Shown here in pieces: positions 34,312-43,480 of a stretch of DNA of 64,000 nucleotides. Under the pieces are notes generated by a model. That model did not search any database, was not told where the DNA came from, and saw only the letters and a program-made list of their open reading frames with translations. The position numbers were made by a program, and so were the translations under genes. Numbering within the stretch: position 1 is the first letter of the stretch; every line of letters starts with the position of its first letter. The stretch comes from Paractinoplanes toevensis (GTDB taxonomy: Bacteria > Actinomycetota > Actinomycetes > Mycobacteriales > Micromonosporaceae): NCBI RefSeq assembly GCF_018332695.1, contig NZ_BOQN01000083.1, positions 1 through 64,000 on the forward strand, written 5' to 3'.

Positions 34312-35332
34312 CCTGCGATCCGACACCGTCACCCGGCCGTCGATCGCGATGCGGCGGGCGATGGCCGAGGCCATCGTGGGCGACGACGTCTTCGGCGACG
34401 ACCCCACGGTCAACGCCCTCGAAGCCCGGGTGGCCGCGATGTTCGGGCACGAGGCGGCGCTGTTCGCGCCGTCCGGCACGATGGCCAACCAGATCGCCCT
34501 CCAGCTGGTCGTGCCCCCGGGCGGCGAGCTGCTGGCCGGCGGCGACGCGCACGTCCTGGTGTACGAGATGGGCGCGGCCGCGGTGGTCGGCGGCATCTCG
34601 TCGCGCACCTGGGGTTCGGTCGGGGCCGACCTCGACCCCGCCCAGATCGGCGCGATGGTGCGCAAGCCGGGCGGTTACACGGTGGCGACCCGGGCCATCG
34701 CCGTCGAGCAGACCCACAACCTGGGCGGCGGGGGAGTGGTGCCGCTGCCCACTCTGCAGGCGCTGCGCGACATCGCCGACCAGCACGAGATCGCCCTGCA
34801 CTGCGACGGCGCCCGGATCTGGCACGCGCACGTCGCCGACGGGGTGCCCCTCGACACCTACGGCCGCCTGTTCGACACGCTCTCAGTGTGCCTGTCCAAG
34901 GGCCTCGGCGCGCCGGTCGGCTCGCTGGTCATCGGCAGCGCCGACCGCATCGCCCAGGCCCGGATCATCCGCAAGCGGCTGGGCGGTGGCATGCGGCAGG
35001 TCGGCATCCTCGCGGCGGCGGCGGACTACGCGCTGACCCACAACATCACCCGGCTGGCCGAGGACCACGAGCGCGCCCAGCGAGTGGCGGTGGCCCTCGC
35101 CAAGTACGGGGTGGTCGACCCCACCCAGGTCCGCACCAACCTGATTCTGGTCGACCTGAGCGGCACCCGGCTGGACGCGGCGTCGTTCGTCGCCCGGGCG
35201 GCCGCCCAGGACGTCCACATCGCCGCGATGCTGCCGCACCTGGCCCGCATCGTGACCCACCTGGACGTCGACGACAACGCCCTCGATCGGGCGATCACGG
35301 TACTGACGGGGATCCTCGCCGAGGAGGCGTGA
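34304..35332 (+). CDS. threonine aldolase/beta-eliminating lyase family PLP enzyme
   Basis: A 342-residue PLP-dependent enzyme of the low-specificity threonine aldolase family, which splits threonine or related 3-hydroxy amino acids to glycine and an aldehyde. ADLRSDTVTRPS is the usual start. DDVFGDDPTVNALE, LHCDGARIWHAHVADGVPL (Asp) and CLSKGLGAPVGS (PLP Lys in SKGLGAP) are characteristic. GTG start. It overlaps aroG by 8 nt and ends 1 nt before the BNR-repeat gene. Confidence 0.9.
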   Translation: MADLRSDTVTRPSIAMRRAMAEAIVGDDVFGDDPTVNALEARVAAMFGHEAALFAPSGTMANQIALQLVVPPGGELLAGGDAHVLVYEMGAAAVVGGISSRTWGSVGADLDPAQIGAMVRKPGGYTVATRAIAVEQTHNLGGGGVVPLPTLQALRDIADQHEIALHCDGARIWHAHVADGVPLDTYGRLFDTLSVCLSKGLGAPVGSLVIGSADRIAQARIIRKRLGGGMRQVGILAAAADYALTHNITRLAEDHERAQRVAVALAKYGVVDPTQVRTNLILVDLSGTRLDAASFVARAAAQDVHIAAMLPHLARIVTHLDVDDNALDRAITVLTGILAEEA

Positions 35333-35333
35333 C

Positions 35334-36308
35334 ATGCCCGAGCCGATCGTGGTGGCCCGGGCCGCCGACGGCCTGCAGGCACACTTCCCCGATGTGGTCC
35401 GGCTGCCCGGCGGCGGGCTTCTGGCGGCCTACCGGGAGGGCACCGGCCACATCAGCCACGAGGGCCGGATCGCCGTGGTGTCCTCCGCCGACGACGGGCA
35501 GACCTGGAGCCGGCCGCGGGTCGTGGTCGACGGCGCACACGACGACCGCGACCCGAAACTGGCCGTCCTCTCCGACGGCACCGTCCTGCTGAGCTACTTC
35601 GTCCTGGAGTGGACCGGCGAGCGAACGCACGAAAACCACGGCGTCCAGGTGCGGCGCAGCACCGACGGCGGCCACACCTGGTCGCACGCGGTGCAGGCCG
35701 GCAGCCACTGGTGGGCGTCACACGGGGCCGCCGTCGAACTGCCCGGCGGCGACCTGCTCCTGCCGGTCTACAACCGCCCGCCCGGCGAGAAATGGCACCG
35801 GGCCGTGGTGGTCCGCAGCACCGACGGCGGCCACACCTGGCCGGCGTCGTCCGAGGTCTCGCTGGCGCTGGGCAAGACGTTCCACTTCCAGGAGCCGACC
35901 CTGACCGTCCTGGACGGCCAGATCGTGGCCCTGATCCGGACCACGGTCGAGCACGCGTACCTCTCCCGCTCGACCGACAACGGCCGCACCTGGACCGCCC
36001 CCGCCCCCACCGACATGCCGGCCTCCTCCCACCACGCGCTGCGCCTGGCGAGCGGCGAGGTCCTGGTCACCTACGGCGACCTGGCCAAGCGCTTCGCCGA
36101 CCACCGCGCGACGGTGGGCCGCCTGATCCGGCGCCCGCTGGAGACCTGGAACGGTTACCGCGACATCCCGCTGTACGACTCCGGCCACCCCGACCAGGCC
36201 AACCCGTCCAGCGTGGAGCTGTCCCCGGGCCGTTTCCTGACCCTGGGCTTCGACATCCCGGCCGCCACGGTCGTCGCGGTCCGCACCTCGGCGGAGGACT
36301 ATCCGTAG
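35334..36308 (+). CDS. BNR/Asp-box sialidase-like protein, no signal peptide
   Basis: A 324-residue beta-propeller protein with four Asp boxes (SADDGQTW, STDGGHTW twice, STDNGRTW). It fits exo-alpha-sialidase-like glycoside hydrolases. No signal peptide or membrane segment is visible, so it probably stays in the cytoplasm. A true sialidase would need the Arg triad, which I cannot assign safely; it may cleave another sugar or be a binding propeller. It begins 1 nt after the threonine aldolase gene, in one operon with aroG. The convergent pectinesterase gene ends 13 nt downstream. Confidence 0.78.
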   Translation: MPEPIVVARAADGLQAHFPDVVRLPGGGLLAAYREGTGHISHEGRIAVVSSADDGQTWSRPRVVVDGAHDDRDPKLAVLSDGTVLLSYFVLEWTGERTHENHGVQVRRSTDGGHTWSHAVQAGSHWWASHGAAVELPGGDLLLPVYNRPPGEKWHRAVVVRSTDGGHTWPASSEVSLALGKTFHFQEPTLTVLDGQIVALIRTTVEHAYLSRSTDNGRTWTAPAPTDMPASSHHALRLASGEVLVTYGDLAKRFADHRATVGRLIRRPLETWNGYRDIPLYDSGHPDQANPSSVELSPGRFLTLGFDIPAATVVAVRTSAEDYP

Positions 36309-36321
36309 CGGCCGGGCCGGG

Positions 36322-37761
36322 TCAGCCGATGGGGTTCCAGCCGTCGGCGCCCGCGAGGTATTTCTGCGGGGTGTAGTTCGCGGCCTGGGCGTCGGTCAGC
36401 TGGGGGCGGTTGCCGTTGACGGTCGCGCCCGAACCGGTGTTCTTGTATTCGTAGAACCGGGCGTTCTGCCAGGTGTTGGTGGACATGTTGACCCACGGCT
36501 GTGCGGTGGCGATGGTCGCGCTCAGCGACGACTCGCGGTAGAGCACCTGCGCGCCCTGACCCCACGGCCGGCCCAGCGTGGTGGTGTTGCCGGTCGCGCC
36601 GGTGATCGTCGACTTGTAGATCAGGAAGCCGTACGTCTGGGTCGCCGGGGTGTTGGCCGCGGTGATCGGGCCGCCGGTGCTGCGCTTCTCGTAGATCTGG
36701 CAGGCGTTGAAGACCGCCTGGCCGTTGCCGTAGATGAAGTCGACGGTGCCTTCGATGTAGGAGTTCGCGATGTACGCCCGGGCGCTGTTGTAGATCAGCA
36801 GGGTGTCCTGGTCGGCGGTGATCCGGACGTTCTTGAGGACCGCCTTGTCGCCGTAGAGGGCCAGCGCGAGCGCCTGCGACGCGGCCACCGTCTCGTCGTA
36901 GTCGTTGTTGAACGTCAGGTTGGTGGCGTTGAACTCCTTGGCCTGCACGTAGACCGTGGCCGAGCCGGTGGTCCCGGCGGTGGAGGCGGGCTTGTTGTTG
37001 ACGATCACCGTGTTCGCCGGGCCGGAGCCGAGGCCCTGGAAGGTGATGAACGGCTTGTTCGACGGGATGACCACGCTCTCCCGGTAGGTGCCGGCCTTGA
37101 TCGCGATCGTCACCCGGGCGGTGTTGCCGGCCGGCACGGCGTCGACCGCGGCCTGGACCGTCGTGTACTGCCCGGTGCCGTCCTTGGCCACGACCAGGCT
37201 GCCGGCCGGGGCGGTGCTACCGACCGGGCTGAACGCCCACTGCTTGTTGGAGTTGGCGGTGCAGGTCTCCTGGATGATCGCCCCGCCGGAGGCGGTGGAC
37301 GCGTCCTTGTCGGAGATGCACAGGCCGCTGCCGACCCCGATGATCTGGTACGTGCCGGTGCCGCTCGCGACCAGCCGCCACTGCTGGTTGGTCTGGCTCG
37401 ACACGCACGTGTACTGCTGCAGCTGCACGCCGGACGCGGTGGAGTAGTTCGGTACGTCGATGCACTTGCCGCTCTTGACGTTGACCAGTTGGTAGTTCGA
37501 GCCGGACGCGACCAGCTTGAACTGCTGCCAGGTCGCGCCGTCCGTGCAGCCCCACTGCTGCAGCAGCGCGCTGTTGGCGGTCGACCCGGCGGTCACGTCG
37601 ATGCACATGCCGCTCTTGGTCACCGCCAGCTGATACGTCGTGCCGGCGACCGGGGCGGCGGCCGCCTCCGACGGCAGTGCCGCGTAGCCGATCAGGGCGC
37701 CGGGGACGGCCAGCGCCACGGCGGCCATGAGCAGCCGCATTCTCCTTCTGTTGCCTGACAT
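36322..37761 (-). CDS. secreted pectinesterase (CE8) with ricin-type lectin domain
   Basis: A 479-residue exported enzyme. Signal peptide about 1-35 (RMRLLMAAVALAVPGALIGY). A ricin-B/CBM13 domain of three QxW-like repeats spans about 40-178 (NQQWRL, NKQWAF). The CE8 pectin methylesterase domain has GTYRESV, QALALALYGDKA, DQDTLLI (the catalytic Asp), VDFIYGN (second Asp) and LGRPWG. It removes methyl esters from pectin outside the cell. The start has GGAGGAGAG about 8 nt upstream. It diverges from the GH3 gene, with a 180-nt gap that holds the promoters. Confidence 0.92.
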   Translation of the reverse strand: MSGNRRRMRLLMAAVALAVPGALIGYAALPSEAAAAPVAGTTYQLAVTKSGMCIDVTAGSTANSALLQQWGCTDGATWQQFKLVASGSNYQLVNVKSGKCIDVPNYSTASGVQLQQYTCVSSQTNQQWRLVASGTGTYQIIGVGSGLCISDKDASTASGGAIIQETCTANSNKQWAFSPVGSTAPAGSLVVAKDGTGQYTTVQAAVDAVPAGNTARVTIAIKAGTYRESVVIPSNKPFITFQGLGSGPANTVIVNNKPASTAGTTGSATVYVQAKEFNATNLTFNNDYDETVAASQALALALYGDKAVLKNVRITADQDTLLIYNSARAYIANSYIEGTVDFIYGNGQAVFNACQIYEKRSTGGPITAANTPATQTYGFLIYKSTITGATGNTTTLGRPWGQGAQVLYRESSLSATIATAQPWVNMSTNTWQNARFYEYKNTGSGATVNGNRPQLTDAQAANYTPQKYLAGADGWNPIG

Positions 37762-37883
37762 CCGCGGGTCTCTCCTCCGGTAGCGAAACGGGCGGCCCCA
37801 CCGGCCGAGGACGACCCGGGGAGCTACCTGGTAGTGCGACCGGCGAGCGGCGGATAACGAAAACCGGATATTAGTTTCATGGA

Positions 37884-37913
37884 TTGACTTAATTGCGTTC
37901 AGCTGCCTAGCCT
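37884..37913 (+). promoter_or_regulatory. candidate sigma-70-like promoter of GH3 gene
   Basis: TTGACT (37884-37889), 18-nt spacer, TAGCCT (37908-37913), which puts the start about 22 nt before the ATG at 37942. The shared gap also contains a GAAA/TTTC split palindrome near 37860-37880. Confidence 0.5.
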
Positions 37914-37941
37914 CCTCCCGAAGACATCGAGGGAGGACGAT

Positions 37942-40900
37942 ATGGCGCGTCATCGGACCAGGGCCGCCGTGCTGATCGCCGGACTGCTGGCGGCCGGGAT
38001 CATCCCGGTCACACCGGCCCGGGCGGCCGCACCACCCACCCCGGCCTATCTCGACACGCGGTACTCGTTCACCGAACGGGCCGCCGATCTGGTGTCCCGG
38101 ATGACGCTCCCGGAGAAGGTCGCGCAGCTGCACACCAACAGCGCGCCGGCCATCCCGCGCCTGGGCGTCCAGCAGTACACGTACTGGAACGAGGGCCAGC
38201 ACGGCGTCAACCGGCTCGGCGGCAACGCCCGGCACGGCAGCGTCGGCGGCGGCGTGCACGCGACCAGCTTCCCGACCAACCTGGCCACCTCGATGTCCTG
38301 GGACCCGGAGCTGATCTACCGCGAGACCACCGCGATCTCGGACGAGGCTCGCGGTCTGCTCGACCGGTCACTGTGGGGGACCGGCCAGAACAACATCGGA
38401 CCCGACCCCACCGCGTACGGGAACCTGACCTACTGGGCGCCGACCGTCAACATGGCCCGCGATCCCCGGTGGGGCCGCAACGACGAGGGTTTCGGTGAGG
38501 ACCCGGTGCTGACCGCGACCCTGGCCGGCGCGTACGTCAACGGCTACCAGGGGCAGACCCGGTCCGGCGAGCGGCTGACGCCGTACCTGAAGACCGCGGC
38601 CACCGCCAAGCACTTCGCGCTGAACAACGTCGAGGCGACCCGGCAGTCCGGCAGCTCCGACACCACCGAGGCGAACATCCGCAACTACTACACGCCGCAG
38701 TTCCGCAGCCTCGTCCAGGACGCCCACGTGTCCGGCCTGATGACCGCGTACAACCGGGTCAACGGCACCCCCGCGCCGGCCGACACCTACCTGGCCAACC
38801 TGCTGGCCGAGCGGACCTGGGGATTCGGCGGCTACACCACCTCGGACTGCGGTGCCATCACCGACATCTGGGCGAGCAACCGGCACAACTGGGCGCCGCC
38901 GGGCTGGACCACCACCACCGCGAACGGCGCGACGACCTGGACGAACACCGCGGCCGGCCGGCAGCTCTCCGGCGCGGCGGGCGGGCAGGCCTGGGCGCTG
39001 CGGGCCGGCACCCAGCTCAACTGCAAGGGCGACGAGTACACCCTGGCGAACGTCGTGGAAGCGATCGGTGCGGGCGTGCTCAGCGAGGGCGTGCTCGACG
39101 ACGCCCTGGTCCGGGTCTTCACCACCCGGATGGCCACCGGCGAGTTCGACCCGCCCGCCGAGGTGGCCTGGACCGCCATCAAGAAAGACCAGATCGAGAG
39201 TACGGATCACCAGCGTCTCGCCGAGCAGGTGGCGGCCAACTCGCTGGTCCTGCTGAAGAACGACGGGCCGCTGCTGCCCGCCGACCCGGCCCGGACCGAC
39301 CACGTCGTGGTGGTCGGCGACCTAGCCGGCAAGGTCACCCTCGGCGGCTACTCCGGTGAACCGTCCGTGCAGGTCAACGCGGTGCAGGGGATCCAGAAGG
39401 CGCTGCCCGGGGCCACCGTCACCTTCGACGCCTGCGCTACCTCGACCACCGCCACCACGCCGGCCGCCTGCGACGCGCGGACCCTGGCCGACCTGGCGTC
39501 CGCCGACCTGGTCGTGGTCGTCGCGGGCACCGACCTCAACGTGGCGACCGAGGGCCGCGACCGCTCCACCCTGGCGCTGCCCGGCAACTACCGGTCGCTG
39601 ATCGACCAGGTCGGCGCGGCCGGCAACCCGCGGACCGTGCTGGCCCTGCAGGCGAGCGGGCCGCTGGCCATCGAGGACGTACAGCAGAAGTTCCCGGCGA
39701 TCGTCTTCGGCGCCTACAACGGGCAGAGCCAGGGCACCGCGCTGGCCGACGTGCTCTTCGGCCGGCAGAACCCCAGCGGGCACCTGAGCTTCACCTGGTA
39801 CCGGGACGACGCCCAGCTGCCCGGCATCGAGAACTACGGGCTCACCCCCGGCCAGACCGGCGGGCTCGGCCGCACCTACCAGTACTTCACCGGCACCCCG
39901 AGCTACCCGTTCGGCTACGGCCTGAGCTACACCACTTTCGCGTACGGGCCGGTCCGCGCCGACCGCACCAGCACGACACCCGACGGGCGGATCACCGTCC
40001 GGTTCGACGTCACGAACACCGGCACCGCGGCCGGCGCCACGGTCGCCCAGCTGTACGCGACCGCACCGGCCGTACCCGGCGTCGACCTGCCGGCCGAACG
40101 GCTGGCCGGCTTCCGGAAGACCGGGATCCTGCAACCGGGCGAACACGAGACCGTCACCATCCCGGTCCAGGCCGCCGACCTGGCCTTCTACGACGAGCGG
40201 CAGCGTAGGCAGGTGGTCTACAACGGCCGCTACCGGTTCCAGGTGGGCGCCGACGCGGTGCACGTGGCCGGATCCGCCGACGTCCGCATCCACGGTCGCA
40301 TCACCCCGCGGATCACGTCGGTGACCGTGCAACCCGACCGGGTGCAACTCAGCCCCGGCGACACCCTCGACCTGCGCGGCCGGAACCCGTGGATCGCCGA
40401 CGACACCGCCCGGCCCGGCGAGCACCCCCGGGCCGACGGGGTGATCGAGGCCGTCCGCAACGACGAGTCGTTCGCCGACCTGGACCGCACCCGGGTGACC
40501 TTCCGCAGCGGTAACCCGCGGGTCGCCACGGTCAGCCCGTCCGGCCGGATCACCGCGGTCGCGGCCGGCGTGACCACCGTCGCGGTGACCGTCGGCGGCG
40601 TCACCGGCACCGCCCCGATCGTGGTCAAGCAGCCGTTCACCCTCGACGTCCCGGCCCTGACCACGGCCGGGAGCGCCGTCACCGCCACGGCCACCCTGCC
40701 CAACCCCGGCCGGGTCCCGCTGACCGGCGTGACGCTCGGCATCGACGCTCCCGCCGGCTGGACGGTGACCGCCGATGGCCCGACCGCTTTCGCGTCCGTC
40801 GCCCCCGGCGGGACCGCGCGGGCCTCGTGGACCCTCACCCCCGCCGACCGGCCCGGGCGGTACGACGTGACCGCCCAGGCCACCTTCCGCAGCACCAGTG

Positions 40901-41532
40901 GCCTCGCCACCGCCTCGGCCGCCCGGACCGTCACCCTGCCGTTCCCGTCCCTCGCCGCGGCGTACGGCAACGCTGGTGTCAGCGACGACACCCAGCCGGC
41001 GGCCGGCAACCTCGACGGCGGCGGCTACTCCTACTCCGCGCAGGCCCTGGCCGCGGCGACGCCGGCCCTCACCCCCGGGGCCGGCTTCACTCACGACGGC
41101 CTCGAGTTCACCTGGCCGGAGGCCGCGCCCGGCACCGCCGGCAACGTGGTGGCCGGCGGCCAGACCATCGAGCTGACCGGTTCCGGCACCACGCTCGGGC
41201 TGGTCGGCACCGGCGTCAGCGGCACCGCCTCCGGCCCGGCGACCATCACCTACACCGACGGCACCACGCAGCCGTTCACCCTGACCTTCGCCGACTGGTA
41301 CGCCAACGCGCCGGCCGCCGGGGGCGACATCGTCACGTCGCTCGCCTACCACAACACGGCGAGCGGCCGGCGCGATCGCAAGGTCAGCCTCTACTTCACG
41401 TCAGTTCCGCTCGACCCGGCCAAGACGGTCCGCTACCTCACCCTGCCCGACATCAGCCAGGGCGTGACCGCCAGCCAGACCAGCATGCACCTCTTCGCCA
41501 CCGCCATCGGCCTGGCTACCGGCACCGGCTGA
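37942..41532 (+). CDS. secreted multidomain GH3 glycosidase (beta-xylosidase/glucosidase-like)
   Basis: A 1196-residue exported hydrolase. Signal peptide about 1-29. The GH3 barrel has KHFALNN and the nucleophile Asp302 in TTSDCGAITDIW. The GH3 C-terminal domain has ANSLVLLKNDGPLLP. A fibronectin-like domain (YPFGYGLSYTTF) comes next, then a Big2-like domain (ITSVTVQPDRVQLSPGDTL, AAGVTTVAVTVGG), a NEW3-like domain (about 905-990) and a C-terminal beta-sandwich of about 190 residues. It removes terminal xylose or glucose from plant polysaccharide fragments; the exact sugar is unknown. GGGAGG lies 5 nt before the ATG. The last 132 nt overlap the opposite MFS gene. Confidence 0.9.
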   Translation: MARHRTRAAVLIAGLLAAGIIPVTPARAAAPPTPAYLDTRYSFTERAADLVSRMTLPEKVAQLHTNSAPAIPRLGVQQYTYWNEGQHGVNRLGGNARHGSVGGGVHATSFPTNLATSMSWDPELIYRETTAISDEARGLLDRSLWGTGQNNIGPDPTAYGNLTYWAPTVNMARDPRWGRNDEGFGEDPVLTATLAGAYVNGYQGQTRSGERLTPYLKTAATAKHFALNNVEATRQSGSSDTTEANIRNYYTPQFRSLVQDAHVSGLMTAYNRVNGTPAPADTYLANLLAERTWGFGGYTTSDCGAITDIWASNRHNWAPPGWTTTTANGATTWTNTAAGRQLSGAAGGQAWALRAGTQLNCKGDEYTLANVVEAIGAGVLSEGVLDDALVRVFTTRMATGEFDPPAEVAWTAIKKDQIESTDHQRLAEQVAANSLVLLKNDGPLLPADPARTDHVVVVGDLAGKVTLGGYSGEPSVQVNAVQGIQKALPGATVTFDACATSTTATTPAACDARTLADLASADLVVVVAGTDLNVATEGRDRSTLALPGNYRSLIDQVGAAGNPRTVLALQASGPLAIEDVQQKFPAIVFGAYNGQSQGTALADVLFGRQNPSGHLSFTWYRDDAQLPGIENYGLTPGQTGGLGRTYQYFTGTPSYPFGYGLSYTTFAYGPVRADRTSTTPDGRITVRFDVTNTGTAAGATVAQLYATAPAVPGVDLPAERLAGFRKTGILQPGEHETVTIPVQAADLAFYDERQRRQVVYNGRYRFQVGADAVHVAGSADVRIHGRITPRITSVTVQPDRVQLSPGDTLDLRGRNPWIADDTARPGEHPRADGVIEAVRNDESFADLDRTRVTFRSGNPRVATVSPSGRITAVAAGVTTVAVTVGGVTGTAPIVVKQPFTLDVPALTTAGSAVTATATLPNPGRVPLTGVTLGIDAPAGWTVTADGPTAFASVAPGGTARASWTLTPADRPGRYDVTAQATFRSTSGLATASAARTVTLPFPSLAAAYGNAGVSDDTQPAAGNLDGGGYSYSAQALAAATPALTPGAGFTHDGLEFTWPEAAPGTAGNVVAGGQTIELTGSGTTLGLVGTGVSGTASGPATITYTDGTTQPFTLTFADWYANAPAAGGDIVTSLAYHNTASGRRDRKVSLYFTSVPLDPAKTVRYLTLPDISQGVTASQTSMHLFATAIGLATGTG

Positions 41533-42912
41533 GTCGCGGGGCCCGCTCGGGGTCAGCGGCGGGTGGCGCAGCAGCAGGGCCGTGATTCCGAAGGCGGCGA
41601 CGACGAAGCCGGCCGCCACCAGGAATGCCCGGACGTAGCCGTCGTGCAGCGCAGCCACCTCGGTGGAGGCCCCGGTGCGGTTGGCGGCGACCACGGCCAG
41701 GATCGACAGGCCGAGGGCGCCGCCGGCCTGCTGGGCGGTGTTGGTGAAGCCGGAGACCGTGCCGGTGTCGGCCGGGGCGGCGCCCGCCATGGCCAGCATG
41801 ATGATCGCGGGGACGGTGATGCCCACGCCCAGGCCCATCACGATCAGCGGCGGGAGCATGTCGGCCACATAGGACACGTCCACCGGCATCCGGGCCAGGA
41901 GCAGCAGGCCCACCAGGAAGAGGGACAGCCCCGCCAGCAGGACCCGGCGCGGCCCGAAACGGCCCGTCACCCGCGGCGCCACGAACAGCGAGACGACGCC
42001 GATCACCAGCGGCGTCGGCAGGAACGCGAGGCCGGTGCCGAGAGCGTCGTAGCCCATCACCCGCTGCACGAACAGGGCGTTCAGGAACTGGAACCCCATG
42101 CCGGTCGCGAAGATCAGCAGGACCGCGGCGTTCGCCGTCAGGAGCCACGGGCGCGACAGCACGCGCAGGGCGATCAGCGGGCGGCGGGCGTACCGCTGCC
42201 GCAGCAGGAACGCGGCGATCAGCAGCGGCGCCAGCACACCGGCGAGAGGCGAGCTCGCGATGATCGCGTACACCCCGGCGGAAAGGCCCGCGGTGATCAG
42301 CGCCGCCCCCGGAAGATCCAGGCCCGCGGCGAAGCCCGGGCCGGTCTCGCGCGGCAGCAGCCGCCGGCCGGCCAGATACACGGCGACACCGATCGGCACG
42401 TTGATCAGGAAGATGGCGGGCCAGCTGACCGCATCGGTGAGGACGCCGCCGGCCACGAAGCCGAGCGCCGCGCCACCCGCCTGGGTGAAGCTGTAGATGC
42501 CCATCGCCCGCGCCTGCGCGCCCGGCTCCGGGAACAGCCGCACGATCATGCCGATGACCACGGCCGCGGCCAGGGCGCCGCCCGCACCCTGAACGAACCG
42601 CCCGGCCACCAGCCACCCGGCCGTGGGCGCCAGCCCGCACAGCAGGCTGGCCACGGTGAACAGGGCCAGCCCGGCGAGGAAGACCCGCCAGGCGCCGAGG
42701 AGATCGCCGAGCCGCCCGGCCAGCAGCAACAGGCCGGCGAAGGCGACCAGGTAGGCATTGACCACCCAGGACACCCCGGCCGCCGAGAACCCCAGCTCAC
42801 GTTGAATGTCCGGGACAGCGACGGCGACGATCGTGCTGTCCAGCACGATCATCAGCGACATGGCGCAGAGCACGGCAAGGGCGGCCGCGCGATGGTTCAC
42901 GGAAGGGCTCAT
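41401..42912 (-). CDS. DHA2-type 14-helix MFS drug exporter
   Basis: A 503-residue exporter of the DHA2 family (proton-driven drug efflux). MIVLDSTIVAVAVPDIQ is the first helix with motif D1, and WVVNAYLVAFAGLLLLAG, GRLGDLLG and GGALAAAVVIG are also typical. About 14 hydrophobic segments precede RHPPLTPSGP at residue 460. The last 44 residues read antisense through the 3' end of the GH3 gene and look non-native. It lies 47 nt downstream of a MarR gene, which is probably its repressor. Confidence 0.88.
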   Translation of the reverse strand: MSPSVNHRAAALAVLCAMSLMIVLDSTIVAVAVPDIQRELGFSAAGVSWVVNAYLVAFAGLLLLAGRLGDLLGAWRVFLAGLALFTVASLLCGLAPTAGWLVAGRFVQGAGGALAAAVVIGMIVRLFPEPGAQARAMGIYSFTQAGGAALGFVAGGVLTDAVSWPAIFLINVPIGVAVYLAGRRLLPRETGPGFAAGLDLPGAALITAGLSAGVYAIIASSPLAGVLAPLLIAAFLLRQRYARRPLIALRVLSRPWLLTANAAVLLIFATGMGFQFLNALFVQRVMGYDALGTGLAFLPTPLVIGVVSLFVAPRVTGRFGPRRVLLAGLSLFLVGLLLLARMPVDVSYVADMLPPLIVMGLGVGITVPAIIMLAMAGAAPADTGTVSGFTNTAQQAGGALGLSILAVVAANRTGASTEVAALHDGYVRAFLVAAGFVVAAFGITALLLRHPPLTPSGPRDSAGAGSQADGGGEEVHAGLAGGHALADVGQGEVADRLGRVERN

Positions 42913-42918
42913 GACCCG

Positions 42919-42924
42919 ACCGTA
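42919..42924 (-). promoter_or_regulatory. -10 element, leaderless MFS gene
   Basis: TACGGT on the minus strand, 6 nt before the ATG at 42912, directly abutting the operator at 42926-42951. Confidence 0.5.
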
Positions 42925-42925
42925 A

Positions 42926-42951
42926 CAGATAATCCGTTAGCGGACTATCTG
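42926..42951. promoter_or_regulatory. operator O2 (MarR), upstream of MFS
   Basis: An inverted repeat of 11-bp arms (CAGATAATCCG and CGGACTATCTG, one mismatch) with a 4-nt centre TTAG. The core ATCCG-N4-CGGA matches the O1 site upstream of the MarR gene. Confidence 0.75.
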
Positions 42952-42959
42952 CTAATCAC

Positions 42960-43463
42960 CTACCTGCCCCGCGCGCGGCGGATCGGCTGCGGCCCGGGAT
43001 CCTTGGGAGTGCCGGCGAGCGCGCCGAGCGCCGCCACGAAAGCGGCCCGGTCGGCCGGCGACAGGGCACCGAGCGCCTCGGCGTGCACCCGATCGACGAT
43101 CCGCTGCCCCTCCTCGGCGGCCGCGCGCCCTTTGTCGGTGACCGCGATGATCCGGGCCCGCCGGTCGGTGGCCGACGGCCGGCGCTCGGCCAGCCCGCGC
43201 TGCTCGAGGTCGTCAACGGTGCTGACCATGGTCGTCTTGTCGAGGTCGGCCAAGGCGGCCAGCTGGATCTGGGTGCGATCCTCCTGGAGCGCATGAATCA
43301 GCACACACTGCATGCGCGGCGTCAGGTCGATATCGGCGAGCGCCGCCCCCAGTCGGTTGGAGAGCGCATGCCCGGCCATGTTGAGCAGCCCGGTGATGTC
43401 CCGCTCGGTCCGTTCGGGTGCGCCGGTCCGGTCAGGTGCTGCTGTGCGTTCGCGTGCTGCCAT
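42960..43463 (-). CDS. MarR-family repressor of the MFS exporter
   Basis: A 167-residue winged-helix regulator. The DNA-binding segment is around QIQLAALADLDKTTMVSTVDDLEQRGL and the wing is in SATDRRARIIAVTDKG. The N-terminal 20 residues are charged and low-complexity (AARERTAAPDRTGAPERT). It is transcribed ahead of the MFS gene in the same direction. Perfect and near-perfect copies of the same palindrome precede both genes, so autoregulation with control of the exporter is likely. The effector is unknown. Confidence 0.88.
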   Translation of the reverse strand: MAARERTAAPDRTGAPERTERDITGLLNMAGHALSNRLGAALADIDLTPRMQCVLIHALQEDRTQIQLAALADLDKTTMVSTVDDLEQRGLAERRPSATDRRARIIAVTDKGRAAAEEGQRIVDRVHAEALGALSPADRAAFVAALGALAGTPKDPGPQPIRRARGR

Positions 43464-43470
43464 GCGGGCA

Positions 43471-43476
43471 ATCCTA
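43471..43476 (-). promoter_or_regulatory. -10 element, leaderless MarR gene
   Basis: TAGGAT on the minus strand, 7 nt before the ATG at 43463. Confidence 0.5.
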
Positions 43477-43480
43477 TCCC

